DNA of 64,000 bases from Nitrospirae bacterium MYbinv3 (lineage in GTDB: Bacteria; Nitrospirota; Thermodesulfovibrionia; Thermodesulfovibrionales; Magnetobacteriaceae): NCBI GenBank assembly GCA_002753395.1, contig PEAB01000003.1, forward strand, positions 20,022 to 84,021. Direction: 5' to 3'. Positions within the stretch are counted from its first letter, which is position 1; each line of letters opens with the position of its first letter. The translations under genes and the position numbers were made by a program. Positions 50,729 through 60,741 of this stretch are shown here, piece after piece. The notes under the pieces were generated by a model. The model ran no database searches. It was not told the origin of the DNA and saw only the letters and a program-made list of their open reading frames with translations.

Positions 50729-51676
50729 GTGAGGTTGATAGTGTTAGTGAAAAGTCATAAGATAGAGAGGGATCTAACTGTTGTATCAAGAGATCTAATG
50801 GCTGCCTTGCGAGATAAGCAAAGGCAACTGATAACAAGTAAGGCGATCGTAACACTATTAACCTCTGCCTTTCTCTTCTGCGGGGTATTTGCGTTTAACG
50901 TACATGCCGGCTCTGTTGCAGCGCTAAGGACGTACGAAAAGGGCGTTGACGCCCTGCAGGAGGGTAACTGTAACCGCTCCGTAGTGTACTTTAAAAAGGC
51001 AGTAGAGATAGACCCTGTGGATAAGACCCTCAGAATCGGGATGTTTGACTTCGTATATGCCCCTAACACCAAATTAAAGGATTCAGAGAAGAGATGTACG
51101 TCACCAGGGGGTTCGCCGCTGAACCTGCCAGCGAGACAGTCAGCGACAGATCCTTTGGTATTACCAACTCCGCCTCCTACAACACCTAGTGATCGTACAC
51201 AGCAAGGGGTTGTGCTTAAAAAGGAACTCCCTGCTGGCAGGGAGCAGCCTGTGAAGGGTACTTTTGATGGGAACTTAGGGATTACCCTGGACGGTCAATC
51301 TTTAACCATAGAAAAAGACGGCTCTTTTTCAGCCGTGCTCACCCTGAAGCACGGAAAAGACAGCATCTTGCTGGAGGCACAGAGGGGCGCTGCAAAAGAA
51401 AAATCGCTTAATCCACTATTGCCAACACCACCTGCTCCAGAGGTGGCTACAAAGAGCCTTTCTGTCTCATTGCCCCTAACCACACTTGGTCTGTCAGCAG
51501 AGACAGCAGCCAAGCTCAATCACACACACGGCACGTTATCTGTCAGTGGAGACGTAACCTACGCCGGCATAGAGAGAAGCGAGGTGCTGGTTACTATCAA
51601 CAAGGCCGTACTGTCTCTTGGTACCGATATAAACATAGAATCCCATTTGCCAATATCTGTTAGACTAAGGTTTTGA
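50729..51676 (+). CDS. Hypothetical secreted or membrane-anchored protein with TPR-like segment
   Basis: Hydrophobic segment [24 protein letters not shown]-like [32 protein letters not shown]. Confidence 0.55.
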   Translation: MRLIVLVKSHKIERDLTVVSRDLMAALRDKQRQLITSKAIVTLLTSAFLFCGVFAFNVHAGSVAALRTYEKGVDALQEGNCNRSVVYFKKAVEIDPVDKTLRIGMFDFVYAPNTKLKDSEKRCTSPGGSPLNLPARQSATDPLVLPTPPPTTPSDRTQQGVVLKKELPAGREQPVKGTFDGNLGITLDGQSLTIEKDGSFSAVLTLKHGKDSILLEAQRGAAKEKSLNPLLPTPPAPEVATKSLSVSLPLTTLGLSAETAAKLNHTHGTLSVSGDVTYAGIERSEVLVTINKAVLSLGTDINIESHLPISVRLRF

Positions 51677-53112
51677 AGAGTAAACTTGTTATTTATAGAT
51701 TGACTGCACTCATTACTAATATCACTAAGATTGCGCTCCTTATACCAGTTGTTTTTTTTATAATATCGTCGTTTAATTTTTCTAAAAAGCAGATTATCCT
51801 TTTAGGCGTATCAGAGGCAAAGGCAGAGAAGTGCAAGACCATTGGCATGTTTACAACGTGCGAACCCTCGCCTACGCAGCCGCCGACACCAGAACCAACG
51901 CCTAGACCAACTTCAAGACCGACTCCAGAACCTACATCTCCCCCTACGCCAAGACCGACGCTTGCTCCAACACCAGAGCCAACATATAGACCGACTCCTA
52001 TGCCAACTCCAAGACCAACTCCAGAACCTACACCTCCCCCTACGCCAAGACCGACGCTTGCTCCAACACCAGAACCAACGCCTATACGCACACCTGAGCC
52101 AACACCAAAACATACGCCCAAGCCAACGCTTAAGCCAACCCCTGTGCCAACACCCAAACCAACGCCAGTACCGACACCAAAACCAACAGTTACGCCGACA
52201 CCTGTACCGACTCCAAAGCCTACGCCTAAACCAACGCCAGTACCTACGCCAACACCAACGCCAAAGCCCACAGCTACTCCCACACCGAAGCCAACACCAG
52301 CGCCTAATTTGTCGTTGATCCTGACCACGCCCGATGAGACACAGCATGAGGTTGCTTACCAGATCAGTAACCTGACAATAACCGGTAAGGCCGATGGAGG
52401 GTCTGGTAAACTCAGTCTTAAGATAGAAAACCATGACGTACCTGTAAATGCTGATGGCAGCTTCTCAACTAATGCGCCTCTGAGGGTCGGAAAGAATACT
52501 ATCAAGGTTGACCTGAGCGATGCCTCTGGAAAGCGTTTGAGTAAATCGATTACGATTGAAAGAAAGACACTGCCACCCTTAAGGTTCACCGTTACAGGCG
52601 TTACTGAGACCCTTAGCACAACGGATGAGACGGTTAACATAAATGGCAGCGTCTATGCAGAAGGATTGCGCACAGAGGTAAGCGTAAACGACACCCCTGT
52701 TCAGACAGATAGTGAAGGAAATTTCAAGCAAACGGTAAACTTAAGCATCGGCAAAAACAAGATAATAGTAACTGCGAAAGACGCCTCCGGACGCATTGAT
52801 AACAAGACCTTCATAGTAACAAGAAAAGAAAAAACACCGCCAAAGATTTCGCTTGAATTCCCCAATGAGGATAAAAAGACACTACGCTCAAAACCTGATG
52901 GAACAACCCTTAAGGGCAAGATCGCAGGAGGCGTAGGTCAGCTTGCCTTAACCATCGACAAACGTAACGTCAATGTCAACAACGATGGTTCATTCTCAGC
53001 GCCGTTAAGCCTCAAACCAGGCAAAAATATTATCGACCTAGAGGTAGTAGACGCCGCAGGCAACCGGGATAAACAATCCTGGATCATCTATAACAACATC
53101 GTAGGAAAATAA
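51673..53112 (+). CDS. Secreted protein with long Pro/Thr (PTP) repeat linker and repeated Ig-like domains
   Basis: About 145 residues of PTPxPT repeats followed by repeated modules with GSFS...L..GKN.I...DASG. Confidence 0.75.
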   Translation: MKSKLVIYRLTALITNITKIALLIPVVFFIISSFNFSKKQIILLGVSEAKAEKCKTIGMFTTCEPSPTQPPTPEPTPRPTSRPTPEPTSPPTPRPTLAPTPEPTYRPTPMPTPRPTPEPTPPPTPRPTLAPTPEPTPIRTPEPTPKHTPKPTLKPTPVPTPKPTPVPTPKPTVTPTPVPTPKPTPKPTPVPTPTPTPKPTATPTPKPTPAPNLSLILTTPDETQHEVAYQISNLTITGKADGGSGKLSLKIENHDVPVNADGSFSTNAPLRVGKNTIKVDLSDASGKRLSKSITIERKTLPPLRFTVTGVTETLSTTDETVNINGSVYAEGLRTEVSVNDTPVQTDSEGNFKQTVNLSIGKNKIIVTAKDASGRIDNKTFIVTRKEKTPPKISLEFPNEDKKTLRSKPDGTTLKGKIAGGVGQLALTIDKRNVNVNNDGSFSAPLSLKPGKNIIDLEVVDAAGNRDKQSWIIYNNIVGK

Positions 53113-53253
53113 ATAAAGAAGGGGGGGCACCCCTCCCTTTGACCCCGTTAAAGTTCAACTTTTTTGGATGCAGTTTAGTATGACATATACAGCCTAAAAA
53201 CGCCAATTGTTGTCTTTCTCGCGAAAGCGGGAATCCATCTTCAAAACCATATT

Positions 53254-53407
53254 ATACTAAGTTGCATTCAAAGAGGTATCTTATGTTTCAGAATGTAAGA
53301 TGTTGTATTATAATGGGGTCAAGGGGACTGGTCCCCTTGCAGATGGGTCTGAGGGGAGACAGAGTCTCCCCTTCTATACCAATACTGGTATGAACGCAAC
53401 TTGGTAT
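53254..53407 (+). repeat. Palindromic element, family 1
   Basis: Near-identical to the 875-1028 element. Confidence 0.88.
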
Positions 53408-53498
53408 TAAACGCCTTTTAAGGAAAACTGCAAAAAACTGAATAAATTTACCGTGAGTTTTTCTTATGCACCTCCTTTAAATTATGTTATAATCAGGT

Positions 53499-54005
53499 AT
53501 GAGACAAACGGTTATAACAATTTTAGTATTGGCAGGTGTCTTAATAACGGCCAATATCTCCGCACAGGCCAGGGACATCCCCTATACGCAGGAAGACAGG
53601 GAAAGGATTATAAGACTCGAAGAAGGGCAAAAGGCCATAATGCAGCGAATAGACGGAACTGATAAACGCATCGATGGCTTGGATAAACGCATCGATGGCT
53701 TGGATAAACGCATTGATAGCTTGGAATTTTCGCTAAATAAGCGAATAGACGAGTTGAGAGCTGATATGAAAAGTATGAAAGCAGAGATAATGACGCTAAT
53801 GCTCTGGGGTTTTGGAATACTGTTTGGTGGTATGGGACTTTTAATGGGGTTTGTATTATGGGACAGACATACAGCCCTCGCACCTGCCATACGAAAAACC
53901 AAGGAAGTCGATGAACGATCTGAGTTGCTTGTTAAAGTTCTTAAGGAAGTGGCTGCAAAAAACCATGACGTCAAAGAAGCACTTAAACACGCTGGACTCC
54001 TGTAA
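53499..54005 (+). CDS. Coiled-coil membrane protein with DKRIDGL heptad repeats
   Basis: GTDKRIDGLDKRIDGLDKRIDSLEFSLNKRIDELRADMKSMK then TM LWGFGILFGGMGLLMGFVLW. Confidence 0.65.
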   Translation: MRQTVITILVLAGVLITANISAQARDIPYTQEDRERIIRLEEGQKAIMQRIDGTDKRIDGLDKRIDGLDKRIDSLEFSLNKRIDELRADMKSMKAEIMTLMLWGFGILFGGMGLLMGFVLWDRHTALAPAIRKTKEVDERSELLVKVLKEVAAKNHDVKEALKHAGLL

Positions 54006-54129
54006 CAACCTTATTGATGGCAAGGTACAGTTTACTGCATCCTGTCTGTACCCATTGCAAAACTCACATCAAATTTAATATAATCCAATCTCAATAGCAG
54101 CAGAAATCTTAAAATGAGGAAGGCGTCAT

Positions 54130-56637
54130 ATGATTAGATCTGAAAAAATAAAAGATATACTTCATGCAACAGATGTACAGTCGTTAAAATTCTCCTTCTT
54201 AACACATCTGAAATACTCCCTGGCCAAGGACGAGTACTCAGCCACAAAACGGGACTTCTACAAGGCGCTGTCCCTCACGATAAGGGACCGCTTGGTTGAA
54301 AAATGGATAAGCACCCAACAAACCTACTACAACGTAGATACTAAGAGGGTCTACTACCTCTCCTTGGAGTTCTTAACTGGCAGGTCGTTGGGTAATGCCC
54401 TTATATGCCTCGATCTCTATGATAAGATTGAAAAGGCCCTAAACGAGCTCGGCTATGACCTGGAGGAGTTAAGAGAGTTAGAGTGGGATGCAGGGCTTGG
54501 CAACGGCGGCCTTGGAAGGCTTGCCGCATGTTTTATGGACTCTATGGCAACCCTACAACTGCCGGGCTATGGATACGGAATCCGCTATGAATATGGTATA
54601 TTTGTTCAAAAGATCAAGAACGGTTATCAAGTAGAGACGCCTGATAACTGGCTGCGCTATGGCAATGCCTGGGAGATAGAGAGGCCGGAAAACCTCTATA
54701 TAATCAACTACTACGGCAATGTCAAACCCTACTATGATAACAACGGGTTTCTGAGACACGAATGGGTCAACACACAAGATGTTGTGGCCATAGCCTACGA
54801 CAGCCCCATACCAGGATACGCAAACAACACCGTTAACACGCTCAGGCTCTGGGGCGCTAAGTCTACACGCGAATTTGACCTGAATTACTTCCAACACGGC
54901 GACTACGACAAGGCCGTCTCCGATAAGGTATTTACAGAGACCATATCAAAGGTTCTCTACCCTAACGACAACGTATTTGAAGGCAAGGAGCTGCGACTAA
55001 AACAGGAGTACTTCTTTGTCTCTGCAACACTCCAGGATATCATAAGACGATACAAAAAGAACTTCCCAGATAGAGCAGACTTTAGGGATTTCCCAAAAAA
55101 AGTGGTGATCCAATTAAACGACACCCATCCAGCCATCGCCATTGCAGAACTTATGCGCGTCCTCGTTGACATAGAGTGCATTGGATGGGATAGGGCATGG
55201 GAGATAACCTCGAACTCCTTTGCCTACACCAACCACACCATCATGCAGGAGGCCCTCGAACGCTGGCCTGTGCATCTGATGGAGCGGGTCCTGCCTAGAC
55301 ACTTACAGATCATCTACGAAATCAACCAGCGCTTCCTCGACTCAGTCAGCGCAAGGTATCCAGGGGACGATGGTAGATTAAGAAGGATGTCCATCATCGA
55401 GGAAGGCGATGAGAAAAAGGTACGCATGGCCAACCTGTCGATCGTCGGCAGTTTATCAGTCAACGGCGTCAGCGCCCTGCACTCTGAGATCCTCAAACTC
55501 GACCTGTTTAAAGACTTCTATGAGCTGTGGCCTCATAAGTTCAACAACAAGACAAACGGTATCACACAGCGGCGCTTTTTGGCGTTGTGCAATATAGAAT
55601 TAGCAAGACTCATAACCGGACACATTGGCGACGGGTGGATCATAAACCTTAAGGACCTAAAAAAGCTCATACCGCTTAGCAATGATAAAGACTTCCTGAA
55701 ACGGTGGCATGAGATCAAACAAAGAAATAAACGACACCTTGCCGTATGTATCATGGATCATCAAGGTATTAGCGTCAATCCAAACTCAATCTTTGACTGC
55801 CAGCTCAAGAGAATCCACGAGTACAAGCGGCAGTTGCTAAACGCTATGCACGTCATATACATGTATAATAGGATAAAGGCCAATCCAAGTTGTAGTTTCG
55901 TCCCCAGAACCGTGATCTTTGCTGGTAAGGCAGCCCCCGGATATTATATGGCCAAACTTATCATAAAACTCATAAACTCCATAGCAGAGGTGGTCAACGA
56001 CGACCCTGCTGTTGGTGACAAATTAAAGGTTGTTTTTATAGAAAACTACTCCGTGACGGTTGCAGAAAAGCTGTTACCAGCCGCCGATCTTTCTGAACAG
56101 ATATCCACGGCCGGTACTGAGGCCTCAGGCACTGGCAATATGAAGTTTGCCCTCAATGGCGCCCTCACCATTGGGACGCTAGATGGGGCCAATATTGAGA
56201 TAAGACAGGAGGTAGGAAAGGACAACTTCTTCAACTTTGGTCTGACATCCGAACAGATAGATGGAATAAAGAAGAGCGGCTATAATCCAAAGCACTACTA
56301 TGATACTAACCCGCAGCTCAGGGAGGTCATAGACATGATAAGAGGCGGTTTCTTTAACCCATCACAGCCAGACCTCTTTAGGGACATCGTCGATTCTCTC
56401 CTGTATCACGGTGATAGATTCTTCTTGCTTGCAGATTTTGGCCATTACGTTGAGTGTCAAAATAAGGTCAGCGAGACATATGCAGACTGGGGGAAATGGA
56501 CAAAGATGTCTGTCTTAAACGTGGCCTCGATGGGTTATTTCTCAAGCGATAGAACCATTGAAGAGTACTCCCGTGAGATATGGAATGTTAAACCGGTGCC
56601 TATAAATGTGTCGGGCAGCGGTGGAGAACAGGATTAA
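54130..56637 (+). CDS. glgP: Glycogen/starch/alpha-glucan phosphorylase
   Basis: YYLSLEFLTGRSLGNALI, LGNGGLGRLAACFMDSMATL, HPAIAIAELMR, NGITQRRFL, EQISTAGTEASGTGNMKFALNGALTIGTLDGANIEI. Confidence 0.97.
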   Translation: MIRSEKIKDILHATDVQSLKFSFLTHLKYSLAKDEYSATKRDFYKALSLTIRDRLVEKWISTQQTYYNVDTKRVYYLSLEFLTGRSLGNALICLDLYDKIEKALNELGYDLEELRELEWDAGLGNGGLGRLAACFMDSMATLQLPGYGYGIRYEYGIFVQKIKNGYQVETPDNWLRYGNAWEIERPENLYIINYYGNVKPYYDNNGFLRHEWVNTQDVVAIAYDSPIPGYANNTVNTLRLWGAKSTREFDLNYFQHGDYDKAVSDKVFTETISKVLYPNDNVFEGKELRLKQEYFFVSATLQDIIRRYKKNFPDRADFRDFPKKVVIQLNDTHPAIAIAELMRVLVDIECIGWDRAWEITSNSFAYTNHTIMQEALERWPVHLMERVLPRHLQIIYEINQRFLDSVSARYPGDDGRLRRMSIIEEGDEKKVRMANLSIVGSLSVNGVSALHSEILKLDLFKDFYELWPHKFNNKTNGITQRRFLALCNIELARLITGHIGDGWIINLKDLKKLIPLSNDKDFLKRWHEIKQRNKRHLAVCIMDHQGISVNPNSIFDCQLKRIHEYKRQLLNAMHVIYMYNRIKANPSCSFVPRTVIFAGKAAPGYYMAKLIIKLINSIAEVVNDDPAVGDKLKVVFIENYSVTVAEKLLPAADLSEQISTAGTEASGTGNMKFALNGALTIGTLDGANIEIRQEVGKDNFFNFGLTSEQIDGIKKSGYNPKHYYDTNPQLREVIDMIRGGFFNPSQPDLFRDIVDSLLYHGDRFFLLADFGHYVECQNKVSETYADWGKWTKMSVLNVASMGYFSSDRTIEEYSREIWNVKPVPINVSGSGGEQD

Positions 56638-56643
56638 TATTGT

Positions 56644-58782
56644 ATGAATAACGAACATGTCTTAAAGATATCCCATGAGCTATCCGTCAAAGAGTGGCAG
56701 GTGGCGGCGACTGTCGCACTGCTTGATGAGGGGGCCACGGTGCCGTTTATATCGAGGTACAGGAAGGAGGTCACCGGCTCCCTAGACGAGGTGGCAATCA
56801 CGGCGGTTCGCGACAGAACCGAACAGCTAAGGGAATTGGATAAGCGGCGGGAGGCGATCTTAAAGTCCCTTCAGGAGAGAGGAAAACTCACAGAGGAACT
56901 AAAAGAGAAGATACTCAAGGCCGAGACGATGGCCGTCTTAGAGGATATATACCTGCCCTATCGACCCAAGCGCCGCACGCGGGCAACCATTGCAAGAGAA
57001 AAAGGGCTTGAGCCATTGGCACAGCGCATCTTCGCTCAAGATGGCATAGACCCGCAGGTTGAGGCTATGGGCTACGTCGATACGGACAAGGGCGTTAAGG
57101 ATGTAGAGGAGGCCCTTGCCGGGGCGCGGGATATCATCGCTGAGTGGGTAAACGAAGACCAGGCAGGACGCGCAAAGATGCGTGAGCTGTTTGAGAACAA
57201 GGGCACGTTCAGGGCAAAGTCTGTCTCAGACGACGAGGAAGAGGCCCTTAAGTACAAGGACTACTTTGATTGGGAAGAGCCGGTGCCTAGTGCGCCCTCT
57301 CACCGGATACTGGCCTTAAGGCGAGGTGAGAAGGAAGGGTTTTTGTCGCTTCGCACGTTGCCGCCAGAGGAAGATGCCTTCATAATCCTAAACTCACTCT
57401 TTGTAAAGGGCGATGGCGCCGACTCTCAACAGGTAAAGATGGCGGTGCATGATAGCTACAAGAGGCTCTTGTCTGTTTCTATGGAGACGGAGATACGACT
57501 GACCACAAAGAAGCGTGCCGATGAGGAGGCCATAAAGGTCTTTGCCGAGAACCTGCGACAACTCTTGTTGGCTCCCCCGCTGGGTCAAAAGAACGTCCTT
57601 GCCATAGACCCGGGTTTTCGCACTGGCTGTAAGATTGTCTGCCTAGATATGCAGGGCAAGTTGCTATATTCAGATGCCGTATATCCGTTTCAGTCTGAAA
57701 GGCAGGTGGCAGAGGCCGCTGAGAAGCTCAAATCGCTCTGCGCTAAGTTCGACATAAACGCAATCGCTATAGGTAATGGCACGGCAAGCAGAGAGACAGA
57801 GGGATTTGTAAGGTCCCTGGCGCTGCCTGAGTCTATTCAGATCGTGTTGGTCAACGAGAGTGGGGCGTCCGTGTACTCTGCATCGGAGGTGGCGCGTGAG
57901 GAGTTCCCTGATCATGATGTTACGGTCAGGGGGGCGGTGTCTATAGGCAGGCGGCTAATGGATCCGTTGGCGGAGCTGGTCAAGATAGACCCCAAATCCA
58001 TCGGTGTTGGTCAGTACCAGCATGACGTGGATCAGGGCGCCTTAAAGCACAGCCTCGACGACGTCGTCGTCAGTTGTGTAAATGCCGTTGGTGTGGAGGT
58101 CAACATGGCAAGCAAGCAGCTCTTGACCTACGTCTCTGGACTGGGTCCCCAGCTTGCTGCGAGGATTGTTGATTACAGGCAAACTTATGGGCCGTTTCAG
58201 TCAAGGGATGAGCTTAGAAAGGTTCCCAAGCTCGGTCCGAAGGCATTTGAACAGGCGGCTGGCTTTTTGCGCATCAGGGAGGCCAAAAACCCCCTTGATG
58301 CCAGCGCCGTACACCCTGAGAGTTATCCGATCGTCTACACAATAGCAGATGACCTCAAGTGTTCCGTAACCGATCTGATCCACAACTCGGATATACACAA
58401 GCTGGTAGACATCAGAAAGTACGTTACGGATACCGTGGGCGTGCCGACGTTGACTGATATCCTTGGGGAGTTGGCTAAGCCAGGGCGAGACCCGCGGCAG
58501 AGGTTTGAGTCCATAAGGTTCCTTGACGGGGTTAATACGATTGAGGATGTAAAGGCTGGTATGAAGCTGCCGGGGATAATTACAAACATCACGGCTTTTG
58601 GGGTGTTTGTGGACATCGGCGTCCATCAGGATGGTCTAGTACACATCAGTCAGCTTGCGGATCGGTACGTAAAAAACCCCACCGATGTGGTCAAGGTACA
58701 GCAAAAGGTCAGTGTAACCGTGCTGGAAGTAGACGTCAAGAGGAAAAGGATATCGCTGTCAATGAAGAATCAGAAGGGATAG
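56644..58782 (+). CDS. tex: Tex-family transcription accessory protein (S1 domain)
   Basis: TVPFISRYRKEVTGSLDE, IDPGFRTGCKIV, IGRRLMDPLAELVKIDPKSIGVGQYQHDV, C-terminal S1 ITAFGVFVDIGVHQDGLVHISQLADRYV. Confidence 0.97.
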   Translation: MNNEHVLKISHELSVKEWQVAATVALLDEGATVPFISRYRKEVTGSLDEVAITAVRDRTEQLRELDKRREAILKSLQERGKLTEELKEKILKAETMAVLEDIYLPYRPKRRTRATIAREKGLEPLAQRIFAQDGIDPQVEAMGYVDTDKGVKDVEEALAGARDIIAEWVNEDQAGRAKMRELFENKGTFRAKSVSDDEEEALKYKDYFDWEEPVPSAPSHRILALRRGEKEGFLSLRTLPPEEDAFIILNSLFVKGDGADSQQVKMAVHDSYKRLLSVSMETEIRLTTKKRADEEAIKVFAENLRQLLLAPPLGQKNVLAIDPGFRTGCKIVCLDMQGKLLYSDAVYPFQSERQVAEAAEKLKSLCAKFDINAIAIGNGTASRETEGFVRSLALPESIQIVLVNESGASVYSASEVAREEFPDHDVTVRGAVSIGRRLMDPLAELVKIDPKSIGVGQYQHDVDQGALKHSLDDVVVSCVNAVGVEVNMASKQLLTYVSGLGPQLAARIVDYRQTYGPFQSRDELRKVPKLGPKAFEQAAGFLRIREAKNPLDASAVHPESYPIVYTIADDLKCSVTDLIHNSDIHKLVDIRKYVTDTVGVPTLTDILGELAKPGRDPRQRFESIRFLDGVNTIEDVKAGMKLPGIITNITAFGVFVDIGVHQDGLVHISQLADRYVKNPTDVVKVQQKVSVTVLEVDVKRKRISLSMKNQKG

Positions 58783-58944
58783 AGAAGAAGAGAAGGGGGA
58801 ACTCTGCTCCCCCTCAGACCCACTCGCAAGGGGACCAGTCCCCTTGACCCCGTAATGCTCAATCCTAATATTTATGTTAAGCCAAGAACTTATTCACAAG
58901 CATTTTTATGCGCAATACAGCTGATTATTACTTAGTGATTTTAA

Positions 58945-60741
58945 TTATAGTCGTTTAGCAAATAGCTGAGATAGTTCTTTGCTTGTTATAAAAGGCGACT
59001 GACCTCGTTCAATTCCTTTACCACGAATGCATAGCAAATCACCTTTTCCTAACAGGGCTTCAGCGCCTCCTTCATTTATTATTATCTGTGAGTATAACGG
59101 TTTTGTAACCCTGAGGCATATCTTAAGTGGGAGGTTTGCCCTTATTAACCCGGTGACAATCTCCTTGACGGGATGTTGTGTGGTCAATACGAGGTGGATA
59201 CCAGCGGCTCGACCTTTTTGTGCCAGTTTTATTATCAGGTTTTCAAATAATTTTTTCTTGTCCTTAGTCAATGTCAGTATAATATCGCCAAATTCATCTA
59301 TGATGATTATATGGAACGGGATATCCTCTTTTCCAGCCTTAAAACGAGCGCTTAGACAATCAAGCCCCTCTAAAGCAAATTGTTTAAAGCGTGACTCCAT
59401 ATCCTCAACTGTCTTTTCAAGGCATACAATAGTTGAACTGCCATAGTCATCTTCATTTTCTGCTTGATATTGACACTTCGCTGCTTCAAACTCTTTTGCT
59501 GCAAATGTGACCTTTTTGGGGTCAATGATCATGAGCTTCAGGCTGTGTGGTTTGTTTTTGGCGATTAACGATGCAACCATCGACTTGAGAAACTCGCTTT
59601 TTCCGCTGCCGGATGTTCCAGCCACAATGGCATGACACATGTTTGGGTCGGCAAAGTCGGCAATAATGACCTTGTTATCAATCCCGATGCCTACAGGGAA
59701 GGAGACGGGACTTTTATCTACCAGATATTCAGGTGTATTTACGATATCTCTCCAGGGAACTGTATCGGGTCTTTCCTTTGGTATATCTATAGTTACAAAG
59801 CCCCCTGACTCGCTGATCAGAGGTGCGTGACTCAGAGCGAGACGCACTTTTAGGTCCTTTGCAAGCCCTGCCAGTTTTGCAATCTTTAAACCGCTGGCGG
59901 GTATCAACTTATAACGAACCAACTGTGGTGCTTCCACTTTACCAATGACCTCAACGGATAACTTAAATTGCTCGTAAAACCTCTTAATGTCATCGGAGAG
60001 GTCTATGGTCTCGCTGGCCAATTCACAAAGGACGGGGGCGACGATTTCGGTGAATATGCTGTCAAGTTCATCGGCGTTAAAGGAGACTTTATCAAGTTTG
60101 GGCAGATAGTATTCGATTGTTCCGTGAAACTTTATAGCAGGGTTAGTCATGGTCAGGAGCCTTGCATACACGGCAATCTGGAGCATATCGTGTTTCATGT
60201 TGTCGCCCCTTGAGAGTTTATAGTCTACGATCTCGAGTTGGTTTTGAGGGTGGGTTCTTACGGCGTCTATTTTTCCTGAGACAAAGATAGAATTAGCGCC
60301 AAAAGGAAAGTGCACATCTTTTACATAGGCCTCTTTTGCCAAAAACACATCCTGCCATGATTTAAAGCCTTCAGTTCTATTTCGCAGGTCTACAAGATGG
60401 TCACAAAACGACATCAGGCACTGGCTGAGGTGATATGCTGATTCTACTTGTCCTTCTCCAAGGATTTCATTTAGTATTTTCACCGCAAATCGTTCATACA
60501 TCTCACCCCATAGTCTGTTGCCATCGTTTAGCTCAACGGTGGCCTTCTTGTTTTTCGCTTCAATAAGGCAGTCCACAAAGTCCGCTACTATCTTGTGAAA
60601 GGCTGTTCCCTTTACAGGAAAAGGGCCACCCCCCTTGGTGCAGTCAGTAGAGGGCTTGTTGCCCTTCAACCATTCATTGCGCCACTTGACATCGAGGCAT
60701 GCACATTTTAACTCACTGACACTTATAGTCTTTACTGCCAT
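58945..60741 (-). CDS. PD-(D/E)XK (RecB/Cas4-like) nuclease fused to FtsK/SpoIIIE-type motor
   Basis: RecB-like GTAFHKIVADF, GKIDAVRTHPQNQLEIVDYKLS, QIAVYARLL; FtsK-like VAGTSGSGKSEFLKSMV, IIIIDEFGDIIL, KGRAAGIHLVLTTQHP, GGAEALLGKGDLLCI. Confidence 0.88.
   Translation of the reverse strand: MAVKTISVSELKCACLDVKWRNEWLKGNKPSTDCTKGGGPFPVKGTAFHKIVADFVDCLIEAKNKKATVELNDGNRLWGEMYERFAVKILNEILGEGQVESAYHLSQCLMSFCDHLVDLRNRTEGFKSWQDVFLAKEAYVKDVHFPFGANSIFVSGKIDAVRTHPQNQLEIVDYKLSRGDNMKHDMLQIAVYARLLTMTNPAIKFHGTIEYYLPKLDKVSFNADELDSIFTEIVAPVLCELASETIDLSDDIKRFYEQFKLSVEVIGKVEAPQLVRYKLIPASGLKIAKLAGLAKDLKVRLALSHAPLISESGGFVTIDIPKERPDTVPWRDIVNTPEYLVDKSPVSFPVGIGIDNKVIIADFADPNMCHAIVAGTSGSGKSEFLKSMVASLIAKNKPHSLKLMIIDPKKVTFAAKEFEAAKCQYQAENEDDYGSSTIVCLEKTVEDMESRFKQFALEGLDCLSARFKAGKEDIPFHIIIIDEFGDIILTLTKDKKKLFENLIIKLAQKGRAAGIHLVLTTQHPVKEIVTGLIRANLPLKICLRVTKPLYSQIIINEGGAEALLGKGDLLCIRGKGIERGQSPFITSKELSQLFAKRL

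Noticed and set aside
51693-52434. Antisense Gly/Val-rich ORF (GVGVGVG...) and other-frame ORFs over the PTP repeats
   Set aside because: Mirror translation of the PTP-repeat coding strand; no independent RBS or homology pattern.
58945-60741. Cas4/CRISPR adaptation module
   Set aside because: The nuclease domain is Cas4/RecB-like, but there is no CRISPR array or cas1/cas2 in the window and it is fused to an FtsK motor.
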